A DNA stretch of 64,000 nucleotides from Candidatus Kosakonia sp. 282A-S69 (lineage in GTDB: Bacteria; Pseudomonadota; Gammaproteobacteria; Enterobacterales; Enterobacteriaceae): positions 6,947 to 70,946 of the forward strand of contig NZ_JAROAU010000005.1 of assembly GCF_029433855.1 (NCBI RefSeq). Reading direction: 5' to 3'. The position numbers were made by a program, and so were the translations under genes. Positions 1-10,109 of this stretch are shown here, in pieces (the first letter of the stretch is position 1; each line of letters opens with the position of its first letter). The notes beneath the pieces were generated by a model. The model saw only the letters and a program-made list of their open reading frames with translations, was not told the origin of the DNA and ran no database searches.

Positions 1-76
1 GAGCGGTAGTTCAGTCGGTTAGAATACCTGCCTGTCACGCAGGGGGTCGCGGGTTCGAGTCCCGTCCGTTCCGCCA
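1..76 (+). tRNA. aspT: tRNA-Asp (GTC), lacking only its first base
   Basis: The sequence folds as tRNA-Asp. The anticodon GTC is at 34-36, the T-loop is GGTTCGAGTCC and the encoded CCA ends at 76. The E. coli gene is 77 nt and begins GGAGCGG, so the window appears to start at its second base. It is followed 8 bp later by tRNA-Trp, the same pairing as aspT-trpT downstream of an rrn operon in E. coli, so an rRNA operon probably lies just to the left. Confidence 0.97.
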
Positions 77-84
77 CCCTAATT

Positions 85-160
<76 letters not shown>

Positions 161-165
161 GAAAT

Positions 166-198
166 AATCCTTAGCATCTGCTAAGGATTTTTTTTTTG
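166..198 (+). terminator. Rho-independent terminator of the tRNA operon
   Basis: A 10-bp perfect stem (AATCCTTAGC at 166-175 with GCTAAGGATT at 180-189) has a 4-nt loop and a run of about 10 T. This is a strong intrinsic terminator for the rrn-aspT-trpT transcript. Confidence 0.95.
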
Positions 199-284
199 CT
201 TTTTTTCATGCAGTTTCCTTTCTGTGTTAGTTCTCAGGCATCTTTTCAACAGATCTGAAGAGCATCCTTGCCCTCCAGAACGCC

Positions 285-1106
285 CTATTCGATAACGTTA
301 ACCTTTAAAAGATCCTTTATCTGACTCTGTTTATCACTGTTTTGCAGCCAGATCGCATATAACGGGCGAGAAAGTGTTTCTGTATCAACAACACGATATA
401 GGCTCTCTTTCGGCTCAGCCCATGAAACGGGCAACCAGGTACACCCATTCAATTTTGATAATTGTTGATGGGCCACTTCCGCTGAGCTGGTAGTTAACGT
501 CGGCACGTCATCACTGGCAATCAATTCAGCCTCATGTTGCTGAAAGTCTGGCCCCCACTCCAGACGTAAGTAATTAAGATCGCTTTTTTTCTTCTCGGGC
601 TCGGAGCTATAAAGAGCAAGCGTGAAGTAGCCTAACAACTGGCTGCTGAACTCATCCATCTTTGGCGTCTCGGTAGTTATCAGCAGATCGAGTTGCCTCT
701 CATGGAGTTGTTTAACCAGAGACTGTCGTTGCGCAATGCGCGCTTCAAACTGAAGGTTATCTTGCAAATGGTAAAGCCGGGAGAGCCAGTCACTCAGCAT
801 ACACTCCCAGAGCGATGCGCTGGCACCAATTGAAAACTGATGATGTCGCGAGGTATGCGCAACCTCTTTACGCGCGGCTTGCCAGGTACTCATAAGCGTT
901 TCTGCATAGGGCAGCAGCTTCTCGCCGGCCGCTGTCAGGCGGATATTATTACGATGGCGGGTGAAGAGATTAACCCCCAACTGGTTCTCCAGCTGGCGGA
1001 TACGAAAGCTCACCGCGGATTGCGTCAAATAGAGTGCTTCCGCTGCGCGCCCGAAGTGACGAGTCCTGCTCACTTCGAGGAAAGTTTTTAACAATTCCGT
1101 ATCCAC
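285..1106 (-). CDS. hdfR: LysR-type regulator HdfR
   Basis: A 273-aa LysR-family transcription factor, about the length of E. coli HdfR (279 aa). The N-terminal winged helix-turn-helix occupies roughly residues 1-60 (recognition helix around [13 protein letters not shown]), followed by a periplasmic-binding-protein-like effector domain. In E. coli HdfR represses flhDC and affects gltBD and other targets; the effector is unknown. It is divergent from maoP, as in other enterobacteria. The 86 bp between the tRNA terminator and its stop codon contain nothing recognisable. Confidence 0.92.
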   Translation of the reverse strand: MDTELLKTFLEVSRTRHFGRAAEALYLTQSAVSFRIRQLENQLGVNLFTRHRNNIRLTAAGEKLLPYAETLMSTWQAARKEVAHTSRHHQFSIGASASLWECMLSDWLSRLYHLQDNLQFEARIAQRQSLVKQLHERQLDLLITTETPKMDEFSSQLLGYFTLALYSSEPEKKKSDLNYLRLEWGPDFQQHEAELIASDDVPTLTTSSAEVAHQQLSKLNGCTWLPVSWAEPKESLYRVVDTETLSRPLYAIWLQNSDKQSQIKDLLKVNVIE

Positions 1107-1152
1107 TGTATTCTCCGCAAAATTTTTTGTCGTAATGATTTAAATGTTTTGT

Positions 1153-1181
1153 TTTACACTCTGTCAAGCGTAACTAATACT
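1153..1181 (+). promoter_or_regulatory. Probable maoP promoter in the hdfR-maoP intergenic region
   Basis: TTTACA (1153-1158) and AATACT (1176-1181) are separated by 17 bp, a fair sigma-70 match, 44 bp before the maoP start. In E. coli this intergenic region also carries maoS, the cis site that works with MaoP. I cannot place the 17-bp maoS core by eye. Confidence 0.45.
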
Positions 1182-1224
1182 CCGCGCCATAAATAGCTCG
1201 GCCAAAGAATTAGGAGCGTGCAGG

Positions 1225-1563
1225 ATGGCGGAAAGCTTTACGACGACTAATCGTTTTTTCGACAATAAAAATTATCCTCGCGGGTTCTCCCGTCATGGTG
1301 ATTTCACCATCAAAGAGGCGCAACTTCTTGAACGTCATGGTTATGCTTTTAACGAGCTGGAACTCGGCAAGCGTGAACCGGTGACTGAAGAAGAGAACCA
1401 GTTTGTTGCCGTTTGTCGTGGTGAGCGTGAACCTAACACGGAAGCTGAACGTGTATGGATCAAGTATATGGCACGTATTAAACGTCCGAAGCGTTTCCAT
1501 ACCCTCTCAGGTGGAAAACCGCAGATGGAAGGCGCGGAAGATTACACTGAATCCGAGGATTAA
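1225..1563 (+). CDS. maoP: Macrodomain Ori organisation protein MaoP (YifE, DUF413)
   Basis: A 112-aa protein of the DUF413 family, matching E. coli MaoP/YifE throughout (for example [20 protein letters not shown] near the N-terminus). MaoP, acting with the nearby maoS site, constrains long-range DNA contacts in the Ori macrodomain. The AGGAG upstream of the ATG supports the start. The acidic C-terminal tail ([11 protein letters not shown]) is typical. It is monocistronic, with a terminator just after the stop. Confidence 0.95.
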   Translation: MAESFTTTNRFFDNKNYPRGFSRHGDFTIKEAQLLERHGYAFNELELGKREPVTEEENQFVAVCRGEREPNTEAERVWIKYMARIKRPKRFHTLSGGKPQMEGAEDYTESED

Positions 1564-1567
1564 GCAG

Positions 1568-1590
1568 AAAGGGGCCACGGCCCCTTTTTT
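1568..1590. terminator. Bidirectional terminator between maoP and comM
   Basis: AAAGGGGCC and GGCCCCTTT form a stem with a 2-nt spacer, followed by T6 on the plus strand. The A-rich left side gives a U-run for the minus strand. It lies between the convergent maoP and comM genes and overlaps the last codon of comM. Confidence 0.9.
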
Positions 1591-3109
1591 ATGCCAACAT
1601 ATTTTGCAAATGAATGAGTAGCCTGTCGATTGCCCGGTAACTTAACGCTTCCTGCAGATGCTCCCGACGGATAGTCTCCTGCTGTTCAAGATCTGCGATG
1701 GTTCTGGCTACCTTCAATAGCCGCTGCCAGGCCCGTACAGATAATCCCAGCCGTGTCAGCGTCTCTTCCAGCCATTTCCCATCTTCCTTCGTTAGCGTAC
1801 AGAAGCGCCTGGTTTCACTGCTCTCCAGCCGCGCATTAAGCTTTTGCTGGCGTCGATGCTGTTGCGCTTGTGCCTTAATCACTCTCGCACGAACAGCGTC
1901 ACTGCTTTCCCCCCCTTGTTGTGGTTCACTCATCAACCCGCGTACGGGCAACGGTATCTCCAGGGAGAGATCGAAGCGGTCGAGGAAAGGACCAGACAAC
2001 TTTCCCAGGTAACGTAATGTTTGCTCGGGTGAGCAGCGATTGTGTTTGCCCTGATAATGCCCGGTCGGGCTTGGATTCATTGCTGCGATCAATTGAAAGC
2101 GGGCGGGGAAAGTGACTTTTGCCCGCGTGCGCGAAATATGGATCTGCCCGGATTCAATCGGTTCACGCAATGCATCAAGAACACGGCGTTCAAACTCGGG
2201 GAGCTCATCAAGAAAAAGCACACCGTTATGCGCCAGAGAGATTTCGCCCGGTGCGGGTATGGATCCTCCGCCAACCATGGCAGTTAGCGAGGCGCTATGA
2301 TGCGGCGATCGAAACGGCCTGCGCTTCCAGTGACGGGTCAAGCTCGCGCTATTGATTAAGCTCATCACCGCCGCGCTCTCCAGGGCTTCGGCATTTGAAA
2401 GCGGAGGAAGTAAACCGCTCATTCGGCTGGCCAGCATGGTTTTTCCCGTACCCGGCGGGCCAATCAGAAGCAGGTTATGGCCCCCAGCGGCTGTAATTTC
2501 CAGCGCACGCTTCCCTTGCTCCTGACCAATAATGTCCCGCAAATCCTCTTTATGCTCGTCTTGCAGCGCAGCCAGGGGATGAGGGTTCAACAATGTCTGT
2601 TTACCTTCCAGAAACGCACACACCTCCAGCAGATGATTCGCCACCAGACATGCCTGCGTTTCAGCCAGGCTCGCTTCCGCTTCGTTCTCTTTTGCGATGA
2701 CAATTCGCCTGTTAGCCTTCACGGCCTCCATAACACAAGAGATAGCACCAGGAACGCCGCGTAACGCGCCCGTAAGCGCTAACTCACCAACGAATTCGTA
2801 ATGGTCGAGTGACGTCGCATTTACCTGCTCAGAGGCCGCCAGGAGCGCGATAGCGATAGGTAAGTCATATCGCCCACCCTCTTTAGGTAAATCCGCAGGT
2901 GCCAGGTTGATGGTGATACGCTTCGCGGGAAAATCATAACCGCTATTGATGACGGCACTGCGCACCCGATCGCGAGCCTCCTTCACCGTCGTTTCGGGCA
3001 GCCCGACGATGGTTAATCCCGGCAGCCCATTACTGATATGGACTTCGACAGTCACAAGCGGCGCAGCAACGCCTAATACCGCTCTTGTATGAATTACTGA
3101 CAACGCCAT
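1589..3109 (-). CDS. comM: ComM/YifB, Mg-chelatase-like AAA+ helicase
   Basis: A 506-aa protein. The N-terminal ChlI/Lon-protease-like fold (about residues 1-170) is followed by an AAA+ module with Walker A GPPGTGKT (217-224) and Walker B GVLFLDELPEF (296-306), then a C-terminal Mg-chelatase domain. ComM is a hexameric branch-migration helicase that extends recombination of incoming DNA during natural transformation; in E. coli the gene is called yifB. Its presence does not itself show competence. It is transcribed away from ilvL. Confidence 0.94.
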   Translation of the reverse strand: MALSVIHTRAVLGVAAPLVTVEVHISNGLPGLTIVGLPETTVKEARDRVRSAVINSGYDFPAKRITINLAPADLPKEGGRYDLPIAIALLAASEQVNATSLDHYEFVGELALTGALRGVPGAISCVMEAVKANRRIVIAKENEAEASLAETQACLVANHLLEVCAFLEGKQTLLNPHPLAALQDEHKEDLRDIIGQEQGKRALEITAAGGHNLLLIGPPGTGKTMLASRMSGLLPPLSNAEALESAAVMSLINSASLTRHWKRRPFRSPHHSASLTAMVGGGSIPAPGEISLAHNGVLFLDELPEFERRVLDALREPIESGQIHISRTRAKVTFPARFQLIAAMNPSPTGHYQGKHNRCSPEQTLRYLGKLSGPFLDRFDLSLEIPLPVRGLMSEPQQGGESSDAVRARVIKAQAQQHRRQQKLNARLESSETRRFCTLTKEDGKWLEETLTRLGLSVRAWQRLLKVARTIADLEQQETIRREHLQEALSYRAIDRLLIHLQNMLA

Positions 3110-3428
3110 AGTCCCCCCTTTGCGACAGCATTATCTTGCTGCCTCCTCTTTTTTGCATCGGGCAGATATCGTTATTACGCGTTTGTTTGCAACATATCGC
3201 TGCAATTTCATATGTGTTTCGCCACGCTGGAAGCAAGTTCGCAGCTTGCTAACTGGCCAGTTATCCCTGAAATATTTTCAACTAGCTTTTTTGCTATATA
3301 AAACAAACGCTTTTTAGTTAATCCCTTTAACTTTCGAAAGAGATGTCATAATTTTTTCTTGTGCCTCGTCGCAAATCTGTGTTACCTCTTTAGGTATTCC
3401 TTCGAACCTGAAGCAAGAACAAACAACT
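3110..3428 (+). promoter_or_regulatory. Upstream control region of ilvGMEDA
   Basis: This 319-bp AT-rich stretch separates comM and the ilvL leader. It contains A/T tracts (for example around 3283-3316) like the IHF- and Lrp-sensitive region upstream of E. coli ilvGMEDA. TTTTCA (3275-3280) and TATAAA (3297-3302), 16 bp apart, could be an upstream promoter. A leader of the usual ~185 nt would place the main transcription start near 3397, but I could not pick convincing hexamers there. Confidence 0.5.
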
Positions 3429-3527
3429 ATGACAGCCCTTCTACGAGTGATTAGCCTTATCGTGATTAGCGTGGTGGTGATTATTATCCCACCGTGCGGG
3501 GCTGCACTTGGACGAGGAAAGGCTTAG
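3429..3527 (+). CDS. ilvL: ilvGMEDA operon leader peptide
   Basis: A 32-residue leader peptide of which 16 residues are Leu, Ile or Val, beginning MTALLRVISLIVISVVVIII. Ribosome stalling at these codons when charged Leu-, Ile- or Val-tRNA is scarce favours the antiterminator and allows transcription into ilvG. It is nearly identical to E. coli IlvL. The start codon is preceded by GAAGCAAGAACAAACAACT, the conserved enterobacterial leader context. Confidence 0.95.
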   Translation: MTALLRVISLIVISVVVIIIPPCGAALGRGKA

Positions 3528-3548
3528 AAATCAAGTCTTAACGAACTA

Positions 3549-3582
3549 AGACCCCCGCACCGAAAGGTCCGGGGGTTTTTTT
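3549..3582 (+). terminator. ilv attenuator terminator
   Basis: ACCCCC (3551-3556) pairs with GGGGGT (3571-3576), with an inner GACC/GGTC-like pairing and a run of seven T. It lies 21 bp past the ilvL stop and is the leader terminator that makes ilvGMEDA expression depend on ilvL translation. Confidence 0.95.
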
Positions 3583-3665
3583 ATCACCAAAAAACGCAGA
3601 TCGGGAACAGAAATGAAAATCAGCATAAAATTCTGTTCCTCACGATATTCGACGGGGATGTAGCT

Positions 3666-5312
3666 ATGAATGGAGCACAATGGGTGGTACATGCGTTGCG
3701 AGCGCAGCAAGTCGATACGGTTTTCGGCTATCCTGGCGGTGCAATCATGCCGGTTTACGATGCGCTATATGATGGCGGCGTGGAACACCTATTGTGTCGG
3801 CATGAGCAGGGCGCGGCCATGGCGGCTATCGGTTATGCTCGTGCAACAGGCAAAACCGGTGTCTGTATCGCCACTTCCGGCCCGGGAGCGACGAACTTAA
3901 TCACCGGTCTTGCGGATGCGCTGCTTGACTCCGTTCCGGTGGTGGCGATCACCGGGCAGGTTGCTGCGCCGCTGATTGGTACTGACGCTTTTCAGGAAGT
4001 GGATGTGCTGGGCATGTCCCTCTCCTGTACGAAACACAGCTTTCTGGTTGACTCCCTCGATTCGCTGCCGCGCGTGATGGCCGAAGCATTTCACATTGCC
4101 AACTCTGGTCGCCCAGGTCCCGTACTGGTTGATATCCCGAAAGATATTCAGCTCGCTGTCGGTAACTGGGAACCTGACTTTGTCACTGAGCAGGAGGAGG
4201 TGGCATTTCCTCAGGCTGAGGTGGCTCAAGCCGCAGTCATGCTTGCCCAGGCGAAAAAGCCGATGCTTTACGTCGGCGGCGGTGTAGGCATGGCGCAAGC
4301 GGTTCCTGCGCTGCGCGCCTTTCTGGCAGAGACGCAAATGCCGATCGCCTGCACGCTGAAAGGTTTAGGCGCAGTGGCATCTGATTACCCCTACTATCTC
4401 GGTATGCTGGGCATGCACGGTACGAAAGCGGCTAACTTTGCCGTACAGGAGTGTGATTTGCTGATTGCGGTTGGCGCGCGTTTTGATGATCGTGTGACCG
4501 GCAAATTGAATACCTTCGCGCCCCATGCTCGCGTTATCCATATGGATATCGACCCGGCAGAGATGAGCAAACTGCGCCAGGCACACGTTGCCTTGCAGGG
4601 CGATTTAAATGTGCTGCTGCCTGCGCTGCAACAGCCCCTTGCGATTGATGAATGGCGTCAACACTGTGCCGATCTGCGTCATGAACATACCTGGCGCTAC
4701 GATCATCCCGGCGAGGCGATCTATGCTCCGCTGCTGTTAAAACAGCTCTCCGATCGCAAACCGGAAAACAGCATCGTGACGACGGATGTTGGCCAGCATC
4801 AGATGTGGGCCGCCCAGCATTTAAGTTTTACCCGCCCGGAAAACTTCATCACCTCAAGCGGCTTAGGCACGATGGGCTTTGGCCTGCCCGCCGCCGTAGG
4901 CGCACAGGTTGCGCGGCCGGACGATACGGTAATCTGTATCTCCGGTGACGGCTCCTTCATGATGAACGTACAGGAGCTGGGCACCGTAAAACGCAAGCAG
5001 TTACCGCTGAAGATCGTTTTACTGGATAACCAGCGATTAGGGATGGTTCGCCAATGGCAGCAGCTGTTCTTCAATGAACGTTACAGTGAAACCACCCTGA
5101 CCGATAACCCCGATTTTCTCATGCTGGCCAACGCCTTTGGCATTCCAGGCCAACACATTACCCGTAAAGACCAGGTTGAAGCGGCACTCGACGCAATGCT
5201 CTCAAGCAAAGGGCCCTATCTGCTTCATGTCTCGATCGACGAACTCGAGAATGTCTGGCCGCTGGTGCCGCCCGGTGCCAGTAACTCACAAATGCTGGAG
5301 AAATTATCATGA
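3666..5312 (+). CDS. ilvG: Acetolactate synthase II large subunit (intact)
   Basis: A full-length 548-aa acetohydroxyacid synthase II catalytic subunit. It condenses pyruvate with pyruvate or 2-ketobutyrate to start valine/leucine and isoleucine synthesis. It has the TPP-activating Glu47 ([15 protein letters not shown]), a central FAD-binding domain and the TPP/Mg motif [12 protein letters not shown] in the C-terminal third. E. coli K-12 carries a frameshift here; this copy is uninterrupted. The stop overlaps the ilvM start by 4 bp (ATGA), so the subunits are translationally coupled. AHAS II is typically insensitive to valine. Confidence 0.97.
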   Translation: MNGAQWVVHALRAQQVDTVFGYPGGAIMPVYDALYDGGVEHLLCRHEQGAAMAAIGYARATGKTGVCIATSGPGATNLITGLADALLDSVPVVAITGQVAAPLIGTDAFQEVDVLGMSLSCTKHSFLVDSLDSLPRVMAEAFHIANSGRPGPVLVDIPKDIQLAVGNWEPDFVTEQEEVAFPQAEVAQAAVMLAQAKKPMLYVGGGVGMAQAVPALRAFLAETQMPIACTLKGLGAVASDYPYYLGMLGMHGTKAANFAVQECDLLIAVGARFDDRVTGKLNTFAPHARVIHMDIDPAEMSKLRQAHVALQGDLNVLLPALQQPLAIDEWRQHCADLRHEHTWRYDHPGEAIYAPLLLKQLSDRKPENSIVTTDVGQHQMWAAQHLSFTRPENFITSSGLGTMGFGLPAAVGAQVARPDDTVICISGDGSFMMNVQELGTVKRKQLPLKIVLLDNQRLGMVRQWQQLFFNERYSETTLTDNPDFLMLANAFGIPGQHITRKDQVEAALDAMLSSKGPYLLHVSIDELENVWPLVPPGASNSQMLEKLS

Positions 5313-5578
5313 TGCACCATGACGTCGCTGTTGAAGCCCGCTTTAATCCGGAAACCTTAGAACGCGTGCTGCGCGTAGTGCGCCATCGTGGCTTTCAGGT
5401 ATGCGCCATGAATATGGAAACGGCCTGCGATGCACGCAACATAAATATTGAATTGACCGTTGCCAGCCCGCGGCCTGTCGAATTACTGTTTAGCCAGTTG
5501 AGCAAACTTGTCGACGTTGCCAGGGTCGATATCCGGCAGCGCGCTACATCATCATCATCACAACAGATCCGCGCGTAA
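5309..5578 (+). CDS. ilvM: Acetolactate synthase II small subunit
   Basis: An 89-aa ACT-domain regulatory subunit of AHAS II (87 aa in E. coli), with the conserved segment [20 protein letters not shown]. It activates IlvG. The start overlaps the ilvG stop, and ilvE follows after 17 bp. Confidence 0.95.
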   Translation: MMHHDVAVEARFNPETLERVLRVVRHRGFQVCAMNMETACDARNINIELTVASPRPVELLFSQLSKLVDVARVDIRQRATSSSSQQIRA

Positions 5579-5595
5579 GCGCAAAAGGAAGAATA

Positions 5596-6525
5596 ATGAC
5601 GACGAAAAAAGCAGACTACATTTGGTCCAATGGCGAGATGGTACGTTGGGAAGACGCGAAAGTTCACGTAATGTCTCACGCATTGCACTACGGTACGTCT
5701 GTATTTGAAGGTATTCGCTGCTACGACTCCCATAAAGGCCCGGTTGTTTTCCGCCATCGTGAACATATGCAGCGTCTGCGCGATTCCGCCAAAATCTACC
5801 GTTTCCCGGTCTCCCAGAGCGTCGATGAGCTGATGGAAGCGTGCCGCGCGGTGATCCGCAAAAATAATCTGACCAGCGCTTATATCCGTCCGCTGGTGTT
5901 TGTCGGTGATGTCGGCATGGGCGTTAACCCACCGGCAGACTACACCACCGATGTCATCATCGCCGCGTTCCCGTGGGGTGCCTATCTGGGCGCGGAAGCG
6001 CTGGATCAGGGCATTGATGCGATGGTCTCCTCCTGGAACCGCGTGGCGCCGAACACCATTCCAACTGCTGCGAAAGCGGGCGGTAACTATCTCTCCTCCC
6101 TGCTGGTCGGTAGCGAAGCGCGCCGCCATGGTTATCAGGAAGGTATCGCGCTGGACGTTCACGGTTATATCTCTGAAGGCGCTGGCGAAAACCTGTTTGA
6201 AGTGAAAGACGGCATTCTGTTTACACCGCCGTTCACCTCCTCCGCGCTGCCGGGCATTACCCGCGACGCGATCATCAAGCTGGCAAAAGATCTCGGCATC
6301 GAAGTGCGCGAACAGGTGCTGTCTCGCGAATCACTCTATCTGGCAGACGAAGTCTTTATGTCCGGCACTGCGGCTGAAATCACGCCGGTGCGCAGCGTCG
6401 ATGGTATTCAGGTTGGCGAAGGTCGTTGCGGCCCGGTCACCAAACGTATTCAGCAAGCATTCTTTGGCCTCTTCACCGGTGAAACGGAAGATAAGTGGGG
6501 CTGGTTGGATCAAGTTAATCCATAA
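5596..6525 (+). CDS. ilvE: Branched-chain amino acid aminotransferase
   Basis: A 309-aa fold-type IV PLP aminotransferase performing the last step of Ile, Val and Leu synthesis with glutamate as donor. The PLP lysine is K160 in PTAAKAGGNY, and the substrate-loop residues of the family (HYGTSVFEGIRCY) are present. It has an AGGAAG ribosome site and the same length as the E. coli enzyme. The distance to ilvD is enlarged by an ERIC element. Confidence 0.97.
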   Translation: MTTKKADYIWSNGEMVRWEDAKVHVMSHALHYGTSVFEGIRCYDSHKGPVVFRHREHMQRLRDSAKIYRFPVSQSVDELMEACRAVIRKNNLTSAYIRPLVFVGDVGMGVNPPADYTTDVIIAAFPWGAYLGAEALDQGIDAMVSSWNRVAPNTIPTAAKAGGNYLSSLLVGSEARRHGYQEGIALDVHGYISEGAGENLFEVKDGILFTPPFTSSALPGITRDAIIKLAKDLGIEVREQVLSRESLYLADEVFMSGTAAEITPVRSVDGIQVGEGRCGPVTKRIQQAFFGLFTGETEDKWGWLDQVNP

Positions 6526-6650
6526 ATAACCGCCATACTTCAGGTTGTAAGTGTATTGGCTGCACCCGTTCACCCCAGTGACTTACTTATGTAAGCTCCT
6601 GGGGATTCGCTCGCTTGCCGCCTTCCTGCAACCTGAATTATTCGGGGTAT
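6526..6650 (-). repeat. ERIC (IRU) element between ilvE and ilvD
   Basis: This ~125-bp imperfect palindrome matches the ERIC consensus read on the minus strand. It has the core TCACCCCAGTGACTTACTTA, then TGTAAGCTCCTGGGGATTC, and the flanks CTTGCCGCCTTCCTGCAACCTGAAT and CATACTTCAGGTTGTAAG. It begins directly after the ilvE stop codon and ends 61 bp before ilvD. ERICs are non-autonomous repeats of enterobacteria; within transcripts they form large hairpins that can alter mRNA stability. Confidence 0.93.
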
Positions 6651-6711
6651 AGCAAATAGATATGGGATGGCACGCACCACCCCATCGATAAGACAGACGG
6701 GAGTAAAGAGC

Positions 6712-8562
6712 ATGCCTAAGTACCGTTCCGCTACCACCACTCATGGGCGCAATATGGCGGGTGCCCGCGCGCTGTGGCGCGCCACCGGGATGACCGACGA
6801 TGATTTCGGCAAGCCGATTATTGCGGTTGTAAACTCGTTTACCCAGTTCGTGCCAGGCCACGTCCATCTGCGCGATCTCGGTAAGCTGGTTGCAGAGCAA
6901 ATCGAAGCCGCAGGCGGCGTAGCGAAAGAGTTTAATACCATCGCCGTGGATGACGGCATCGCCATGGGTCACGGCGGTATGCTTTACTCTCTGCCTTCAC
7001 GCGAACTGATTGCTGACTCCGTTGAATATATGGTGAATGCCCACTGCGCCGATGCGATGGTGTGCATCTCCAACTGCGACAAGATCACCCCGGGGATGTT
7101 AATGGCCTCTCTGCGCCTGAACGTTCCGGTAATTTTTGTCTCCGGTGGTCCGATGGAAGCCGGGAAAACCAAACTCTCCGACCAGATCATCAAGCTCGAT
7201 CTGGTGGATGCGATGATTCAGGGTGCCGACCCGAAAGTGTCCGACGATCAAAGCGAGCAGGTTGAGCGCTCCGCCTGCCCGACCTGCGGCTCCTGCTCTG
7301 GCATGTTTACCGCTAACTCGATGAACTGCCTGACCGAAGCGCTCGGCCTGTCGCAGCCGGGTAACGGTTCGCTGCTGGCAACCCATGCCGATCGCAAGGA
7401 GCTCTTTATCAACGCCGGTAAACGGATTGTTGAACTGACCAAACGTTACTACGAGCAGGACGATGAAACCGCGCTGCCGCGCGCTATTGCCAGCAAAGCC
7501 GCCTTTGAAAACGCCATGACGCTGGATATCGCCATGGGCGGCTCCACCAATACCGTGCTGCACCTGCTGGCAGCGGCGCAGGAAGCGGAAATTGATTTCA
7601 CCATGAGTGATATTGACCGTCTCTCCCGCCATGTGCCGCAGCTGTGCAAAGTGGCACCGAGCACGCAGAAGTACCACATGGAAGATGTTCACCGCGCGGG
7701 CGGCGTGCTGGGCATTCTGGGCGAGCTGGATCGTGCCGGGCTGCTCAATCGCGACGTGAAAAACGTGCTTGGCCTGACGCTGCCGCAGACGCTGGAAAAA
7801 TATGATGTGATGCTGACCCAGGACGAGGCGGTGAAAACCATGTTCCGCGCCGGCCCGGCAGGTATTCGCACCACCCAGGCGTTCTCGCAGAATTGCCGCT
7901 GGGATACGCTGGATGACGATCGCGCCGAAGGGTGTATCCGCTCGCTTGAGCACGCTTACAGCCAGGAGGGCGGTCTGGCGGTGCTGTACGGCAACTTTGC
8001 AGAGAACGGCTGTATCGTTAAGACCGCAGGCGTCGATGACAGCAACCTGACCTTTACCGGTCCGGCGAAAGTGTATGAAAGCCAGGATGCAGCGGTTGAA
8101 GCCATCCTCGGTGGAAAAGTGGTCGCTGGCGATGTAGTGGTTATTCGTTATGAGGGGCCGAAAGGCGGGCCGGGCATGCAAGAGATGCTCTATCCGACCA
8201 GCTTCCTGAAGTCGATGGGCCTCGGCAAAGCGTGCGCGCTGATCACCGACGGTCGTTTCTCCGGCGGCACCTCTGGCCTCTCAATTGGTCACGTTTCACC
8301 GGAAGCCGCCAGCGGCGGCAATATCGGTCTGATTGAAGATGGCGACATCATCGCGATTGATATCCCTAACCGCGCTATTCAGCTGCAGCTGAGCGACCGC
8401 GATCTGGCGGCCCGCCGCGAAGCGCAGGAAGCCCGTGGCGATAAAGCCTGGACCCCGGTCAACCGTGAGCGCCAGGTCTCCTTTGCGCTGCGCGCTTACG
8501 CCACTCTCGCGACCAGTGCGGATAAAGGCGCAGTACGCGACAAATCCAAACTGGGAGGTTAA
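6712..8562 (+). CDS. ilvD: Dihydroxy-acid dehydratase
   Basis: A 616-aa Fe-S dehydratase converting 2,3-dihydroxyisovalerate and 2,3-dihydroxy-3-methylvalerate to the 2-keto acids. Cluster-ligand motifs [10 protein letters not shown] (around residue 120) and [11 protein letters not shown] (around 193) are present. The ATG at 6712 ([20 protein letters not shown]) is chosen because the E. coli protein begins there and GGGAG lies 8 bp upstream; an in-frame ATG at 6667 would add 15 unconserved residues. The stop overlaps the ilvA start region. Confidence 0.97.
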   Translation: MPKYRSATTTHGRNMAGARALWRATGMTDDDFGKPIIAVVNSFTQFVPGHVHLRDLGKLVAEQIEAAGGVAKEFNTIAVDDGIAMGHGGMLYSLPSRELIADSVEYMVNAHCADAMVCISNCDKITPGMLMASLRLNVPVIFVSGGPMEAGKTKLSDQIIKLDLVDAMIQGADPKVSDDQSEQVERSACPTCGSCSGMFTANSMNCLTEALGLSQPGNGSLLATHADRKELFINAGKRIVELTKRYYEQDDETALPRAIASKAAFENAMTLDIAMGGSTNTVLHLLAAAQEAEIDFTMSDIDRLSRHVPQLCKVAPSTQKYHMEDVHRAGGVLGILGELDRAGLLNRDVKNVLGLTLPQTLEKYDVMLTQDEAVKTMFRAGPAGIRTTQAFSQNCRWDTLDDDRAEGCIRSLEHAYSQEGGLAVLYGNFAENGCIVKTAGVDDSNLTFTGPAKVYESQDAAVEAILGGKVVAGDVVVIRYEGPKGGPGMQEMLYPTSFLKSMGLGKACALITDGRFSGGTSGLSIGHVSPEAASGGNIGLIEDGDIIAIDIPNRAIQLQLSDRDLAARREAQEARGDKAWTPVNRERQVSFALRAYATLATSADKGAVRDKSKLGG

Positions 8563-8564
8563 TG

Positions 8565-10109
8565 ATGGCTGATGCCCAACCCCTCTCTGCCGCCCCCGAA
8601 GGGGCGGAGTATCTGCGCGCCGTGCTGCGCGCGCCGGTCTATGAAGTAGCGCAGGTGACGCCGCTGCAGAAGATGGAGAAGATCTCTGCGCGGCTGGATA
8701 ACGTTGTGCTGGTAAAGCGGGAAGATCGCCAGCCGGTGCACAGCTTTAAGCTGCGTGGGGCTTACGCAATGATCGCCGGTCTGAGCGCAGAGCAGAAAGC
8801 CCACGGGGTGATCACCGCTTCGGCGGGTAATCATGCGCAGGGCGTGGCGCTATCATCCACGCGCCTCGGCATCAAATCGCTGATCGTTATGCCGGTGGCG
8901 ACGGCAGATATCAAAGTCGACGCGGTACGTGCGTTTGGCGGCGAAGTGCTGCTCCACGGGGCAAACTTTGACGAGGCGAAGGCCAAAGCAATTGCCCTCT
9001 CGCAGCAGCAGGGATACACCTTTGTACCGCCGTTCGATCACCCGATGGTGATTGCCGGCCAGGGTACGCTGGCGCTGGAGCTGTTGCAGCAGGATGCGCA
9101 TATTGACCGCATCTTTGTGCCGGTGGGCGGCGGCGGGCTGGCGGCCGGAGTTGCGGTGCTGATTAAGCAGCTGATGCCGCAAATCAAAGTGATTGCTGTT
9201 GAAGCGGAAGATTCCGCCTGTCTGAAAGCAGCGCTGGACGCCGGTTATCCAGTTGACCTGCCGCGTGTGGGTCTGTTTGCCGAAGGCGTAGCGGTAAAAC
9301 GCATTGGCAATGAGACCTTCCGCCTCTGCCAGACTTATCTTGATGACATCATCACCGTCGATAGCGATGCCATCTGTGCGGCAATGAAAGATCTGTTTGA
9401 GGATGTTCGTGCGGTGGCGGAACCCTCCGGTGCGCTGGCGCTGGCGGGGATGAAGAAATACATCGCCAAACATAACATTCGCGGCGAGCGCCTGGCGCAT
9501 GTGCTCTCCGGCGCGAACGTAAACTTCCACGGTCTGCGCTATGTCTCCGAGCGCTGCGAGCTGGGCGAACAACGTGAAGCGCTGCTGGCGGTCACCATTC
9601 CGGAGGAGAAGGGCAGCTTCCTCAAATTCTGCCAGCTGCTTGGCGGCCGCTCGGTCACGGAATTTAACTACCGTTTCGCAGATGCGAAAGACGCCTGCAT
9701 TTTTGTCGGCGTGCGCCTGAGCCGCGGGCTGGAAGAGCGCAAAGAGATCCTCGCTCTGCTGCATGAAGGCGGCTACAGCGTGGTTGATCTCTCCGATGAT
9801 GAGATGGCGAAACTGCACGTGCGCTATATGGTGGGCGGGCGACCCTCTAAGCCGTTGCAGGAGCGCCTTTACAGCTTCGAATTCCCCGAGTCGCCCGGCG
9901 CGCTACTGAAATTCCTGCATACGCTTGGCACGCACTGGAATATTTCGCTGTTCCACTACCGCAGCCACGGCACCGATTACGGGCGCGTGCTGGCGGCATT
10001 TGAACTGGGCGAGCATGAGCCGGATTTCGAAACCCGTCTCAATGAACTGGGCTATGAGTGTCACGATGAGACCCATAACCCGGCGTTTCGCTTCTTCCTG
10101 GCCGGTTAA
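8565..10109 (+). CDS. ilvA: Biosynthetic threonine deaminase
   Basis: A 514-aa PLP enzyme that deaminates threonine to 2-ketobutyrate, the committed step to isoleucine. The catalytic lysine is K62 (HSFKLRGAY) and the phosphate-binding loop is VGGGGLAAG. The C-terminal third contains two ACT-like regulatory repeats (around 340-420 and 430-514) for Ile inhibition and Val activation. Two adjacent ATGs exist (8562 and 8565); 8565 fits the GGGAGG spacing and the E. coli N-terminus. It is the last gene of the operon and converges with ilvY with a 4-bp overlap. Confidence 0.96.
   Translation: MADAQPLSAAPEGAEYLRAVLRAPVYEVAQVTPLQKMEKISARLDNVVLVKREDRQPVHSFKLRGAYAMIAGLSAEQKAHGVITASAGNHAQGVALSSTRLGIKSLIVMPVATADIKVDAVRAFGGEVLLHGANFDEAKAKAIALSQQQGYTFVPPFDHPMVIAGQGTLALELLQQDAHIDRIFVPVGGGGLAAGVAVLIKQLMPQIKVIAVEAEDSACLKAALDAGYPVDLPRVGLFAEGVAVKRIGNETFRLCQTYLDDIITVDSDAICAAMKDLFEDVRAVAEPSGALALAGMKKYIAKHNIRGERLAHVLSGANVNFHGLRYVSERCELGEQREALLAVTIPEEKGSFLKFCQLLGGRSVTEFNYRFADAKDACIFVGVRLSRGLEERKEILALLHEGGYSVVDLSDDEMAKLHVRYMVGGRPSKPLQERLYSFEFPESPGALLKFLHTLGTHWNISLFHYRSHGTDYGRVLAAFELGEHEPDFETRLNELGYECHDETHNPAFRFFLAG

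Noticed and set aside
5395..6162. 255-residue open frame antisense to ilvM and ilvE
   Set aside because: It shadows ilvE; no start context, domain or hydrophobic pattern supports it.
7099..8181. 360-residue open frame antisense to ilvD
   Set aside because: It is a shadow of the conserved high-GC ilvD gene, with no conserved domain and His/Arg/Gln-rich composition typical of antisense frames.
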